Positions 17,870-25,945 of a stretch of 64,000 nt of DNA are shown here, piece by piece. How positions within the stretch are numbered: position 1 is the stretch's first letter; each line of letters opens with the position of its first letter. Position numbers and translations under genes: made by a program. The stretch is from JBCCQH01 sp039024435 (GTDB taxonomy: Bacteria; Bacteroidota; Bacteroidia; J057; JADKCL01), in contig JBCCQH010000004.1 in NCBI GenBank assembly GCA_039024435.1, forward strand, positions 62,001 through 126,000. The letters run 5' to 3'. The notes under the pieces were generated by a model, which saw nothing but the letters and a program-made list of their open reading frames with translations, searched no databases and was not told the DNA's origin.

Positions 17870-19930
17870 TCAGTGCTTGACCAGTCGGAACGTCCGCCAT
17901 TCACCTTCCGATTCCACTTGAACAAAATAGATCCCCCCCGCCCCGGGTAACTCCACTTCGACGCGGGTTTGGGACTGAAAGTCGATGACCCGCAAAGCGC
18001 GCCCCCATGCATCTCGGACAATAATCCGGCCATCAACCGACGGTCCGTCTGTAGCGAAGGCGGCCCGTCCGGTACTGGGATTGGGAAAGAGCCGCCAGGT
18101 AGCGGTGGGTTCCATCCGGCCGACAACCATGACATTGTAGCAAGCGGATGAGCTGGAACAGCCACTTTGGGTGACAGCTACTGCGTAATTTCCGGTCACT
18201 GTGGGGGTAAAGGTCGCTTGAGTAGCCCCCGGGATCGGCGCGAGGTTGCTGTCACAGTCAAGCCATTGATAGAGGGCGCCGGTGGCATTGGCTTGTAGCT
18301 GCGGGAAGGCCACGGTAACACTGGTGTCGACGGTGACGACGGTGAGACTGATGGTCAGGAGACTGTCGCAGCCCCGGGCATTGAGGAGGGTATCGAGGTA
18401 GGTGCCGGAAGTGGTGACCACAAAATTCCCACTCGGTGCCGTGTAGGGACCGCAGGAGATCGGGATGATCGCGGCGGAAGTGGGGATACACTCGGAAAAT
18501 CGGGCCAGGAAGAAGTCGCCGGCAACATCGGCGGTAAGGGTTTGGCTGCCGGATCCCGGATCAAAGTCCACCGTAAGGTTGAAATCACCTCCGGAAATGA
18601 TCGCACCATCGTCCTGCAAGTAGATCGTACGATTGACTTCATTTCCCGAGTCCCCGGCCACGATCAGTTCTTGGAGTACTCCTGCGGTATCGAGTTCCCA
18701 CCAAAATAGATCGGCCATGCCCACACTCGTTGCGTTGAGGGTGCCCGGACCGGGATCCAGATCTGTGGTGAGCCAGAAGGCGCCGCAAACCGCGATGTTG
18801 CCCGAACTGTCGGTCGCTACGGCCTGGACATCGTCGTCATCGGCCCCACCCGCAGTTCGCGCCCACAAAAAATTCCCCGCCGCATCCAGTTTCTGGACGT
18901 AGAAGTCGCCGGAGCCATTTGCCGTGACGTTGTTGGTGCCCGATCCCGGATCAAGGTCGGTGGTTCCGTAAAAGGTACCGACGGTCACGGCAGTTTTGTT
19001 TTCTCCCCAGGCAATGTCGCGGGTTGTGCCGAGGGTATTGCTGTTGATCGGGCCACCCCACTGAAAGGCGCCACTGCTGTCGTAGCGCGCGATGAAGCCA
19101 TTGACCGACGCAGCATTGGGCAAAGAGACCGCGCCGGGTCCGGGATCGAGGTCGAGTCCGCTTCCGTAGAGTCCGCACACCAAGATATCGCCGTCCGGGT
19201 GGATGTCCATACCCGATACCGCGTCGGTGCCGTTGCCGTTGATTTGCCAGGCCCAGACAAAATTACCGGCGGAATTGAGCTTCAAGAGCAGGATGTCGCC
19301 ATCGGTACCGCCGTCGCCCAGGTTGAAAGTGCCCGGTCCGGGATCAGCGTCGACCACCCCGGTAATTGAGGCCGCCAGGTAATAATTGCCGTTGCGGTCC
19401 CGGCCTACCTGGGAAAATGAATTGTTGGTCATTCCGGTAAACTGCCGCACCCAAACGAAATTGCCGTTGGGATCGTAGCGGGCAATGTACCCGTCCTGGC
19501 CTCCCGAAGAAGTCAGCGTGCTTACCCCGGGTCCCGGATCAAAGTCCAGCGTAGAATTGAATACGCCGACGATGGTCACGTAGCCCGAATCGTCCACGTG
19601 GAGGTCGGCCGCAGTCTCGGTGGCACTGCTGCCCAGGGAAAATGCCCACTGGTGATCGCCGGCAGCGTCGTATTTTCCTACCCAGATGTCAAACGCCCCG
19701 GCGGATACCTGGAGGTTGGTCCCGGTCCCCGGATCAAAATCGCAAGAATCCTGAAAAAAGCCGGCGGCATAGATGTTGCCTATACTGTCGACTCCGAGCG
19801 ATCGGGAGCGTACCGTATTGCTATTATCGTAAGAAAACACCCAATCAAGGTCGCGATTCTGGGCGGGGAGGAGGGAGGCAAGGCCGATGAGTGCCAACAG
19901 CACCGGAAATAGCCGAAATCGATAAAACAT
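17870..19930 (-). CDS. T9SS type A secreted protein with FDPGPG repeats
   Basis: 686 residues from the ATG at 19930 (MFYRFRLFPV). Signal peptide about 1-24. Residues about 25-480 hold roughly nine repeats of about 48-52 residues with the core DFDPGPGT, then a GxxDxFIxKYDxxGNFxWA strand pair, a SBBP/beta-propeller-like module common in Bacteroidota surface proteins. A PKD/Ig-like linker with GCDSLLTISLTV follows (about 500-600). The C-terminal about 80 residues are a type A sorting domain (WRLFPNPSTGRAAF, IIVRDAWGRALRV, IYFVQVESEG, FRLVKH). Family knowledge: T9SS cargo, surface anchored or released. No enzyme motif seen. Confidence 0.85.
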   Translation of the reverse strand: MFYRFRLFPVLLALIGLASLLPAQNRDLDWVFSYDNSNTVRSRSLGVDSIGNIYAAGFFQDSCDFDPGTGTNLQVSAGAFDIWVGKYDAAGDHQWAFSLGSSATETAADLHVDDSGYVTIVGVFNSTLDFDPGPGVSTLTSSGGQDGYIARYDPNGNFVWVRQFTGMTNNSFSQVGRDRNGNYYLAASITGVVDADPGPGTFNLGDGGTDGDILLLKLNSAGNFVWAWQINGNGTDAVSGMDIHPDGDILVCGLYGSGLDLDPGPGAVSLPNAASVNGFIARYDSSGAFQWGGPINSNTLGTTRDIAWGENKTAVTVGTFYGTTDLDPGSGTNNVTANGSGDFYVQKLDAAGNFLWARTAGGADDDDVQAVATDSSGNIAVCGAFWLTTDLDPGPGTLNATSVGMADLFWWELDTAGVLQELIVAGDSGNEVNRTIYLQDDGAIISGGDFNLTVDFDPGSGSQTLTADVAGDFFLARFSECIPTSAAIIPISCGPYTAPSGNFVVTTSGTYLDTLLNARGCDSLLTISLTVVTVDTSVTVAFPQLQANATGALYQWLDCDSNLAPIPGATQATFTPTVTGNYAVAVTQSGCSSSSACYNVMVVGRMEPTATWRLFPNPSTGRAAFATDGPSVDGRIIVRDAWGRALRVIDFQSQTRVEVELPGAGGIYFVQVESEGEWRTFRLVKH

Positions 19931-19991
19931 GGTCAAATGGGATTCAAGGTTCTGGTAAAATGATTTTGGGGAGTGCCGAGACTCCAGGGTA

Positions 19992-19999
19992 CAAAAGTA
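19992..19999 (-). promoter_or_regulatory. -7 promoter element for the FDPGPG-repeat gene
   Basis: Minus strand TACTTTTG, a full TAnnTTTG match 61 bases upstream of the ATG. At the -33 position there is TTT rather than TTG. Confidence 0.4.
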
Positions 20000-20083
20000 A
20001 CCATGCGGTACCAGAAAGAAAACGAATTTTATCGGATTGAGGAGGCGGTGCGTGCATTGCAGGTCAACTGCCACCAGCATACC

Positions 20084-21088
20084 TCAATAAGCATACCTCT
20101 TGTAGCCCATTTTTTCGCGGATCCGGCTCAGAACTTCATAAGCGACCGGGCCGGCTTTTTCCGCACCTTCGCGCAGCTTTTCCTCGATTAGATTCTTGTT
20201 CTGCATGTAGTAGTCGTACTTTTCCCGGGCCTCGCCAAATTTGTCCCGCAAGGCTTCAAAGAGCAGTTGCTTGGCGGTGCCGTATCCCATGCCGCCTCGG
20301 AGGTATGCGTCCCGCAATTCGGCGACCTGCTCCTCGGAGGCCACTAGCTTATAAAGGGCGTAAACGATGTCGGAATCGGGATTTTTGGGGTCTTCCACCG
20401 GCGTGCTGTCGGTTTCGATCTTCATGACGCGCTTGCGCAACTTCTTTTCCGGCTGGAACAGGATGATTTCGTTGCCGTAAGACTTGCTCATTTTGGTGAA
20501 TCCGCCAGTTTCATTTTTGTTGATGCCGGGAACCGTTTTGACTTCGTCGCGGATGATGGGGTCGGGAACGACCAGCAGTTCCTCGCCGTACTGGCGATTG
20601 ATTTTTTCCGCTACCTCCCGGGTAAATTCCAGGTGTTGCTTCTGGTCCTTGCCTACCGGAACCATTTCCGCGTCGTAGAGCAATATGTCGGCCGCCATGA
20701 GCATCGGGTAGAAAAACAATCCACCGCTCACCGAATCCAGTTTGCCGGACTTGTCTTTAAAAGAATGCGCCCGGGTAAGCCGCATGTAGGGAAAATGACA
20801 AGTGAGGTACCAGGTCAGTTCGGTGACCTCGGGGATGTCACTTTGCCGGTAAAAGTATCCGGTTTCCGTATCGAAGCCACATGCCAACCAGCCAGCGGCG
20901 GTAGCGTAGGTATTTTCCCGAATGATGTCCGCATCGTGAATCGTGGTCAACGAATGCAAGTCGGCGATGAAAAAGAATGCTTCATTTCCGGGCTGGTTCG
21001 CCAGTTCGATTCCGGGAAGAATGGCGCCCAAAAGGTTGCCCAGATGGGGGACGCCAGTGCTTTGAATGCCGGTAAGTACCCTTGACAT
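20084..21088 (-). CDS. trpS: Tryptophanyl-tRNA synthetase
   Basis: 334 residues from the ATG at 21088 (MSRVLTGIQS), a normal bacterial TrpRS length; an upstream ATG in the open frame would add 14 unrelated residues. Class I signatures: PHLGN (HIGH equivalent, about 14-18) in the Rossmann fold and KMSKS (about 196-200) followed by YGNEIIL. The C-terminus has the helical anticodon-binding part. It charges tRNA-Trp in the cytosol and is essential. Single-gene unit. Confidence 0.95.
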   Translation of the reverse strand: MSRVLTGIQSTGVPHLGNLLGAILPGIELANQPGNEAFFFIADLHSLTTIHDADIIRENTYATAAGWLACGFDTETGYFYRQSDIPEVTELTWYLTCHFPYMRLTRAHSFKDKSGKLDSVSGGLFFYPMLMAADILLYDAEMVPVGKDQKQHLEFTREVAEKINRQYGEELLVVPDPIIRDEVKTVPGINKNETGGFTKMSKSYGNEIILFQPEKKLRKRVMKIETDSTPVEDPKNPDSDIVYALYKLVASEEQVAELRDAYLRGGMGYGTAKQLLFEALRDKFGEAREKYDYYMQNKNLIEEKLREGAEKAGPVAYEVLSRIREKMGYKRYAY

Positions 21089-21106
21089 AGTGTGTAGATT
21101 TGGTCG

Positions 21107-21114
21107 CAAAGATA
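21107..21114 (-). promoter_or_regulatory. -7 promoter element of trpS
   Basis: Minus strand TATCTTTG, full match to TAnnTTTG, 18 bases before the ATG. No TTG at the expected 20-base spacing (one at 13 bases). Confidence 0.4.
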
Positions 21115-21261
21115 GGAAGTTCGCCGGCAATTGCGATGCGGGATGGGCAAATCATCAAATTATCTCCGTGGTTTTCCGATGGGTAGAGGCGGATGGGCTT
21201 GAGTTGCCTTGCTACAGAATTGTTTATGTATTGATATTCATTGTTTTATGCGCTTTCAGCT

Positions 21262-21648
21262 CTACAAAATTCCGGTACTGATTGCCAAGTCTAGGGACGT
21301 GACGGCGTCTTTTTCGATTTTGAAGCGGTTCGCTTTGCGGTTTTCCGCTTTGGGGCCATTTTGCGTAAAGATGACGTATTCCCCTACGGGCAAAGTCAGT
21401 TGGTAAGTGCCGAGGCCATTCGTGGTGGTGGTCACGACCGGTGACTCCAAATCATCGGGATCAAATACCGCCAATTCATAGCTGGGAAACGGTCCGGTGC
21501 AAGGAGGAACCCGGTAATCGGGCTGTCCCGGTTGACAAGGAAGACCCTGGAAACTGACCTTGCCGCGGAGGATACCTTGCTCGTCCCCGCAGCCACACAA
21601 GGCCAATAAAGGAATCAGCAGCAGGACGGAATACAGCCAGTTTTTCAT
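21262..21648 (-). CDS. Lipoprotein with carboxypeptidase-regulatory-like domain
   Basis: 128 residues. Lipoprotein signal peptide with lipobox LALCGC (Cys about 20). The mature part reads as one small beta-sandwich of the carboxypeptidase regulatory/transthyretin type: GILRGKVSFQG at the start, TTTNGLGTYQLTLPVGEYVIFTQ in the core. Family knowledge: such domains act as surface or periplasmic structural modules. Two closely spaced Cys residues lie in an insertion (about 38-50). No specific role can be given; the surrounding genes are unrelated. Confidence 0.7.
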   Translation of the reverse strand: MKNWLYSVLLLIPLLALCGCGDEQGILRGKVSFQGLPCQPGQPDYRVPPCTGPFPSYELAVFDPDDLESPVVTTTTNGLGTYQLTLPVGEYVIFTQNGPKAENRKANRFKIEKDAVTSLDLAISTGIL

Positions 21649-21854
21649 GGAAGTTGGGGTTTACGCGGACGAGTGAATGGAAGGCGAGCCGCGCTGATTA
21701 TCCGCCATTTTGTTTATCTGCTCGCAGAAAACGGGTTTAAATTTGTCTGACACAATTCCACGTAAGAAGAAGCATTTCCGGCAATGCGCCAAACGAAACT
21801 ATCCACAAATCACTGGCACTGCACCGTTGCATTTTACGGTGAGGGGCTTGAATG

Positions 21855-22244
21855 TCAGCTACAACTGCAGTGGTCACCCTTGCCCAGCCGGATGACCGTC
21901 ACGATGATGTGTTGCCCCTCGTCGTCTTCCACAATCACCCGGATTTTGTCGCCGCGGTCGTCTCGCTTTTCTAAGGCATAACGGGGTTTTCCGTCCTTGT
22001 AGTTGCTTTTGCGGCAATTGACCACACCATCGCGGTAGACCCTTTCTACGGTCCGCTGGTCTACGCTGCGGCACCGCATCCGGCAACGGGCGTGGTCCAC
22101 ATACACCAATTCGTCGACGTCACCCCGCTGGGTGAAGCGGCAGATATTGGGTTCTTCGCTGGCTTGATCGGCAATGCGGTAGAGAATGAGGACCGCAAGG
22201 CCCAACATCGCAATCGATTGCAGTAGTCGTCGGTTGATCCGCAT
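21855..22244 (-). CDS. DUF4258-containing single-pass protein
   Basis: 129 residues from the ATG at 22244. One N-terminal membrane helix (about 9-24), then a DUF4258 domain: HARCRMRCRSVDQRTVERVYRDGVV, and KPRYALEKRDDRGDKIRVIVEDDEGQ, ending in a Cys pair (HCSCS). Family knowledge: DUF4258 resembles the BrnT/RelE-like small folds but its role is not settled; a membrane-anchored form is typical in Bacteroidota. The start lies 2 bases after the stop of the J-domain gene, so both are cotranscribed. Confidence 0.7.
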   Translation of the reverse strand: MRINRRLLQSIAMLGLAVLILYRIADQASEEPNICRFTQRGDVDELVYVDHARCRMRCRSVDQRTVERVYRDGVVNCRKSNYKDGKPRYALEKRDDRGDKIRVIVEDDEGQHIIVTVIRLGKGDHCSCS

Positions 22245-22246
22245 GG

Positions 22247-22804
22247 TCAAAGTGATTCACGAATTTGTTGAATGCCCGAGATGGCTTCGGAAAATATTTT
22301 CATGGCGATGGGGGTAGTGATCAGAGCGAAAAATATGCCCCGCCAATCTACCCAAAGCATTCCGGCCACCGGCAGGGTCAGAATGAAGAACCCCATCAAG
22401 ATCATCGCGCCCATGATCAAAAATTGGAGGTAGAGGAAGACCGTTTCTTCGGCCCGGTCAAACCGGGAGCGCTTGAAATCGTCGTAGCTCATGCGCGCAC
22501 TTTGGCGGGCGCGCGCATTGGCCTGGGCAACCCAATCGCGGTAGGTGGCGTCGCGACGGGCTTTTGCGGTGGCATCCGAGGCCGCACGGACCCGCCCGTT
22601 GAGGCGGTGGTCGTACACATTCCGCTTGTCGGGATCGCTGAGGATTTCGTAGGCTTCATTGATGCGCAAAAAAGTAGCGGTCGCTCCGGGCGTATCGTTG
22701 ACGTCGGGATGCGAAGCCATGGCTTTCTTGCGATAAGCCCGCTTAATCTCATCTTGACTGGCTTTTTGCGAGACCCCTAGCGTGTGATAGTAATTTGCCG
22801 CCAT
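22247..22804 (-). CDS. J-domain membrane protein
   Basis: 185 residues. The J domain (about 4-66) has the HPD motif at 32-34 and the helix IIII pattern YEILSDPDKRNVYDH; it would stimulate an Hsp70 (DnaK) ATPase. No Gly/Phe region or zinc finger. Two membrane helices near the C-terminus (about 118-165). Family knowledge: membrane-tethered short DnaJ-like proteins recruit DnaK to particular sites. It is followed by the DUF4258 gene in the same unit. Start at ATG 22804 fits the J-domain N-terminus. Confidence 0.85.
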   Translation of the reverse strand: MAANYYHTLGVSQKASQDEIKRAYRKKAMASHPDVNDTPGATATFLRINEAYEILSDPDKRNVYDHRLNGRVRAASDATAKARRDATYRDWVAQANARARQSARMSYDDFKRSRFDRAEETVFLYLQFLIMGAMILMGFFILTLPVAGMLWVDWRGIFFALITTPIAMKIFSEAISGIQQIRESL

Positions 22805-22936
22805 GCAAGGTTAAAAATCGCACATTTAATGCAGTAAAGCAACCTGGAGACGGTCGAAGTGGGCTTTGGTCGGTACAGGACTCGGCGGCGAGGAAGGCGA
22901 GAACCGGATTTTTGTGTGGTTGGCTGGGGATAGGGC

Positions 22937-22967
22937 TGGCAGAATCGCAACGGCCTCTTTAATTTTG
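22937..22967 (+). promoter_or_regulatory. Promoter of the lipoprotein gene at 22995
   Basis: TGG (one mismatch to TTG), 20 bases, then TAATTTTG at 22960-22967, a full -7 match. The leader would be about 23 bases. Confidence 0.45.
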
Positions 22968-22994
22968 CGGTCTACCTACGATCTTAAATCACTC

Positions 22995-24107
22995 ATGAAC
23001 GCAATTTTACCGGTAAAGTTCCCGTTTTTTCTCTTGGTCACCGCCAGCCTGATCTATTCTGCCTGTGGTCCCGGGGGGGCAGAACGTGAATACCCCGCCC
23101 AGGGCACAGCCCCGGCAAACGCCGATCCCCACGGGGTGCAATCGCTGGACGATCTCCGCCTGACCTATTGTCGCTTCATGAAGATTCTCTACGGAGGAAA
23201 CATCAAATGCCTGGACGGGGGCCGAGCTTTCCTCGACGATGATCTAAACACGGTGGTGGGGGTCGTATTCGATGGAGATTTTGCCATGAGCAACCCACCC
23301 CGACGGCACCTCCTTTGCTTACAGGAGTCGGCGACCGCCGAGGGAGGAAGCGCGCCGCAACTCGATGCGATCAGTTTTGTCTACGACGCAGGCAACTGGA
23401 AAGAAGTCACCCGCAAAGAGCACATCATCAAAACCTCGCTGTTGGAATCGATTCGCACCCTCGGCACCGATGCCAGTGCGGTCGCCCAGGTAATGTTTCT
23501 CACCCCCGAAGGCAACCGGGACTCGGTCTGTGTGGATTTTCGCCCCTCCGAAATTGTGGTGAAACAAGACATCCCGGTGGAACCGGTATTTGTATCGCCC
23601 ACCTGCCTCGGGGCACAGGAAGGCATGGATTACACCAGGTACCGCAAGCGCCTCACCGCCAGCAAAGCGTTTTTCATGACCGGTGTCGAGCAATATCTAG
23701 CGGACAATTTCGAGTTGATGAAAGAAAAGCAAAGGCCGGTACAGCTCTCGGAGGACAGCATCGCCCGCACCTACCAGCTCGGGTCGATGGTCGTAGACCT
23801 CGTGCAGTTGATCGCCCCGATGGGGGAGCAGACCTCGATCCGATTCCGGAATCACGATTGCCCCAATGGCCTGACCGATCTGTACGCCCTGGTGCGGCAG
23901 GTAGAGCCTCGGTTGCGGCCCTTTAGTTTGAATCTTAGGGGAACTTTTGGGGTGGTAGTGGACCACGAGGATTTTCGGGTCGTGCGCAAACGCGAGGAAA
24001 TCATCAACATCCGCTACGACAGTTTTATGCGTGGAGAGCAGGTGACAATTGAAATGAAGCAACTGGGTGATGATCTCTTGCTGGAGCTTTCAAATTACTA
24101 CATCTAA
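22995..24107 (+). CDS. Putative lipoprotein of unknown function
   Basis: 370 residues from the ATG at 22995 (MNAILPVKFP); the frame is open further upstream but runs through the promoter. Lipobox LIYSAC (Cys about 24) followed by GPGG. The mature part is mixed alpha/beta with several Cys and no motif I recognise; it has a region of paired aromatic/charged residues (YTRYRKRLTASKAFFMTG) and ends in alternating strands. No signs of T9SS sorting. Next to the DUF296 gene, 35 bases apart, likely in the same transcript. Confidence 0.6.
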   Translation: MNAILPVKFPFFLLVTASLIYSACGPGGAEREYPAQGTAPANADPHGVQSLDDLRLTYCRFMKILYGGNIKCLDGGRAFLDDDLNTVVGVVFDGDFAMSNPPRRHLLCLQESATAEGGSAPQLDAISFVYDAGNWKEVTRKEHIIKTSLLESIRTLGTDASAVAQVMFLTPEGNRDSVCVDFRPSEIVVKQDIPVEPVFVSPTCLGAQEGMDYTRYRKRLTASKAFFMTGVEQYLADNFELMKEKQRPVQLSEDSIARTYQLGSMVVDLVQLIAPMGEQTSIRFRNHDCPNGLTDLYALVRQVEPRLRPFSLNLRGTFGVVVDHEDFRVVRKREEIINIRYDSFMRGEQVTIEMKQLGDDLLLELSNYYI

Positions 24108-24142
24108 TCGCCCCGCTTTCGACTCTCAACCGTCCATTGCCC

Positions 24143-24550
24143 ATGAAAACCCACACATTTCGTTTGGAACCGGAAGAAGATCTGCGCCAAAGTCTGGAGC
24201 AATTCCTGGCGCAACGAAAGATCGATGCCGCAGCGATGGTGACCTGTGTGGGGAGCCTGAGCCAGGTGGCCCTGCGGCTAGCCGGGGCGGCCGGACCGAC
24301 CTTTCGGGAAGGGGACTTTGAGATTGTATCGCTCGTGGGCACCCTTTCGCGCCACGGCGTTCACCTGCATTTGGCCGTTGCCGATGCCCGCGGGGCGATG
24401 TTCGGGGGGCACCTGGTGGAAGGCTGCTCGGTGCGGACTACCGCAGAAATAGTCCTGCTGGAATTGCCCGGGACCACGTTTCGGCGGGTACTGGATGCAT
24501 CTACGGGCTATCGGGAATTGCGGGTCGATTACAAAAATTCCGGCGCTTGA
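24143..24550 (+). CDS. PPC/DUF296 domain protein
   Basis: 135 residues from ATG 24143. The complete PPC fold is visible: MKTHTFRLEPEEDLRQSLEQF, the core VTCVGSLSQVALRL, and the ligand-pocket motif GVHLHLAVADARGAMFGGHLVEGC with the conserved histidines and GGH. Family knowledge: bacterial PPC proteins are small trimers of uncertain function; the name comes from plant AT-hook proteins where it sits beside a DNA-binding part. No AT-hook here, so DNA binding is not implied. Confidence 0.88.
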   Translation: MKTHTFRLEPEEDLRQSLEQFLAQRKIDAAAMVTCVGSLSQVALRLAGAAGPTFREGDFEIVSLVGTLSRHGVHLHLAVADARGAMFGGHLVEGCSVRTTAEIVLLELPGTTFRRVLDASTGYRELRVDYKNSGA

Positions 24551-24566
24551 TACTCATTTCGGCAAG

Positions 24567-24598
24567 AAAAAGCGCCATGATCCGTCGGACCATGGCGC
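24567..24598 (-). terminator. Intrinsic terminator on the minus strand
   Basis: Arms GCGCCATG (24572-24579) and CATGGCGC (24591-24598) are perfect reverse complements, and on the minus strand the hairpin is followed by TTTTT. The nearest minus-strand gene ends 370 bases away at 24971. Confidence 0.6.
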
Positions 24599-24970
24599 AG
24601 GTAGGTTTTCACAGCGCGCTTTGCACGGTGAACCAGAGGCCAGGGCGAAAAGCGCTTTGGGGCGACATCCACCGGATCGCGGCTAAGCTGGGTTTTGCTG
24701 TTTTATAAAGCTATCGATCCTTGATCACGGTAACGGCGGGTCCACCACAAGTGGAGAGGCCCATCCGAAACTTCTTGGGGATTGCTTTAGCAATTCAATG
24801 GCGTACTATTTCCCGTAATTGCGCGCATTCACTGAGCGAAGGCCTTCTGCAAAACAAATTTGGGGATTTTTCCCGCTACCGGTAAGACGCGAAAGGTGTA
24901 TTTTCTCCTACCGGAAAAAGCGGATTTTGCCTACCCTTTAATACGTACTCTGTGCATGGTTTCGCCCGGG
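24599..24970 (-). other. Structured intergenic region, possible small RNA or micro-ORF
   Basis: No ordinary gene. On the minus strand it holds several short inverted repeats (TCCAC/GTGGA within 24742-24764, ATTGC/GCAAT at about 24781-24795) and ends in the terminator at 24567-24598. A complete 17-codon frame (24764-24711, ATG to TAG) encodes a peptide beginning MGLSTCGGPAVTV. I checked for the signature sequences of RNase P RNA, SRP RNA and tmRNA and did not find them. It may be the 3' UTR of the regulator gene or a separate RNA. Confidence 0.35.
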
Positions 24971-25636
24971 TTATCCCACGATGATGCCTTCCCGCAAGGC
25001 AAACCGAATCAATCCCGCCGTATTTCGAACCCCGATTTTCTGCAGGAGATTCTTGCGGTGGGTGTCGACGGTTCGGCGGCTGATGTTCAGGCGTTCGGCG
25101 ATTTCTGGGTTGGTGTATTCCTCGCAGATCAGCAACAGCACTTCCTTTTCCCGGTTGGTAATGAGGCTGGGACCGGTCTTCCGACTGGTTGTAGGCGGAA
25201 CGGTGGGCTGTACAATCCGATTGAGCAGTTGCGAGGAGACCTCCGGGCTGAAATAGCTCTGCCCGTTGCCCACAGCAGTGGCGGCCTGAAGCAGACGGTC
25301 CGGTGAGGTCGTTTTCAGGACGTAGCCTTTGGCCCCGGCCTGTAAACCCCGCAGGATATTTTCCTCGGCATCTTCGCCGGAAAGGATGAGGATGGGCATG
25401 TCCGCGTACCCCCGGGCAATCTGTTCGATGAGTTGGATGCCGCTGGCATCGGGATACCAAATTTCCATGAGCAGCAGGTCCGCCGAAGTAGAAGGAACGA
25501 TCTCGGCCAGTTCGGCCCCGGTACCGGCTTCACCGACGATCCGAAAACCGTTGCTTTGGGCAAATATGGTTTTTAAGCCGATGCGGACTACCGGTTGTGG
25601 GTCGGCCAGCAATACGTTGAGCCGGTTGTTTTCCAT
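24971..25636 (-). CDS. NarL/LuxR-type response regulator with altered receiver site
   Basis: 221 residues: receiver domain about 6-122, LuxR-type helix-turn-helix about 155-215 (LITNREKEVLLLICEEYTN, then PEIAERLNISRRTVDTHRKN). Family knowledge: these regulators are switched on by phosphorylation of an Asp. Here the expected LMDI motif reads LLMEIWYPDASG, so Glu58 replaces the acceptor Asp, and the acidic pair DD near the N-terminus reads DP (Asp12, Pro13). The conserved Ser86 and Lys (GYVLK) are kept. The codon is clearly GAA. It therefore probably works without phosphorylation. No histidine kinase gene is adjacent. Confidence 0.9.
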   Translation of the reverse strand: MENNRLNVLLADPQPVVRIGLKTIFAQSNGFRIVGEAGTGAELAEIVPSTSADLLLMEIWYPDASGIQLIEQIARGYADMPILILSGEDAEENILRGLQAGAKGYVLKTTSPDRLLQAATAVGNGQSYFSPEVSSQLLNRIVQPTVPPTTSRKTGPSLITNREKEVLLLICEEYTNPEIAERLNISRRTVDTHRKNLLQKIGVRNTAGLIRFALREGIIVG

Positions 25637-25661
25637 GGGTAGGGTTTATTTTCGGAAGCTA

Positions 25662-25669
25662 CAAAATTA
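25662..25669 (-). promoter_or_regulatory. -7 promoter element of the response regulator gene
   Basis: Minus strand TAATTTTG, full TAnnTTTG match, 25 bases upstream of the ATG. No TTG at the expected distance. Confidence 0.4.
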
Positions 25670-25824
25670 TCGAAGCGCCCCCGGGGTCATGTAACACTTA
25701 GACCGATTCTGCGCATTGGATGAGGTTTTCGTCCTGGTTCCGACGCAAAACGGTTGAACTGGGCCGCAGGGCGGCCGCAACGGCTGGCACACATCTGTTT
25801 TATTCCTTGATGAAAACGCAAGTT

Positions 25825-25855
25825 TTCAAATTCAGAAGATTTTTTCCTAATTTTG
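25825..25855 (+). promoter_or_regulatory. Promoter of the secreted amylase operon
   Basis: TTC (one mismatch to TTG), 20 bases, then TAATTTTG (25848-25855), a full -7 match. The predicted start of transcription, near 25860, falls inside the dyad at 25860-25874. Leader about 85 bases. Confidence 0.5.
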
Positions 25856-25859
25856 GTTA

Positions 25860-25874
25860 GTGTCAATCTGACAC
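25860..25874. promoter_or_regulatory. Perfect 15-bp dyad, candidate operator
   Basis: GTGTCA-ATC-TGACAC, a perfect palindrome with a 3-base centre covering the predicted transcription start of the amylase operon. A closely similar 15-mer sits inside the pfkA promoter (29775-29789). Confidence 0.5.
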
Positions 25875-25945
25875 AATTTGGGCCGAAAATTCCGTTCAGG
25901 TACATTTTGCGGGCCTGCTTCCAAGACTTGTCTATTTTCCTACTT

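Noticed and set aside
18500..19800. Regularly spaced repeats as a possible CRISPR array
   Set aside because: They are codons for FDPGPG protein repeats, in frame and diverged, not identical DNA repeats.
24599..24970. RNase P RNA, SRP RNA or tmRNA in the gap
   Set aside because: None of the conserved core sequences of these RNAs could be found on either strand.
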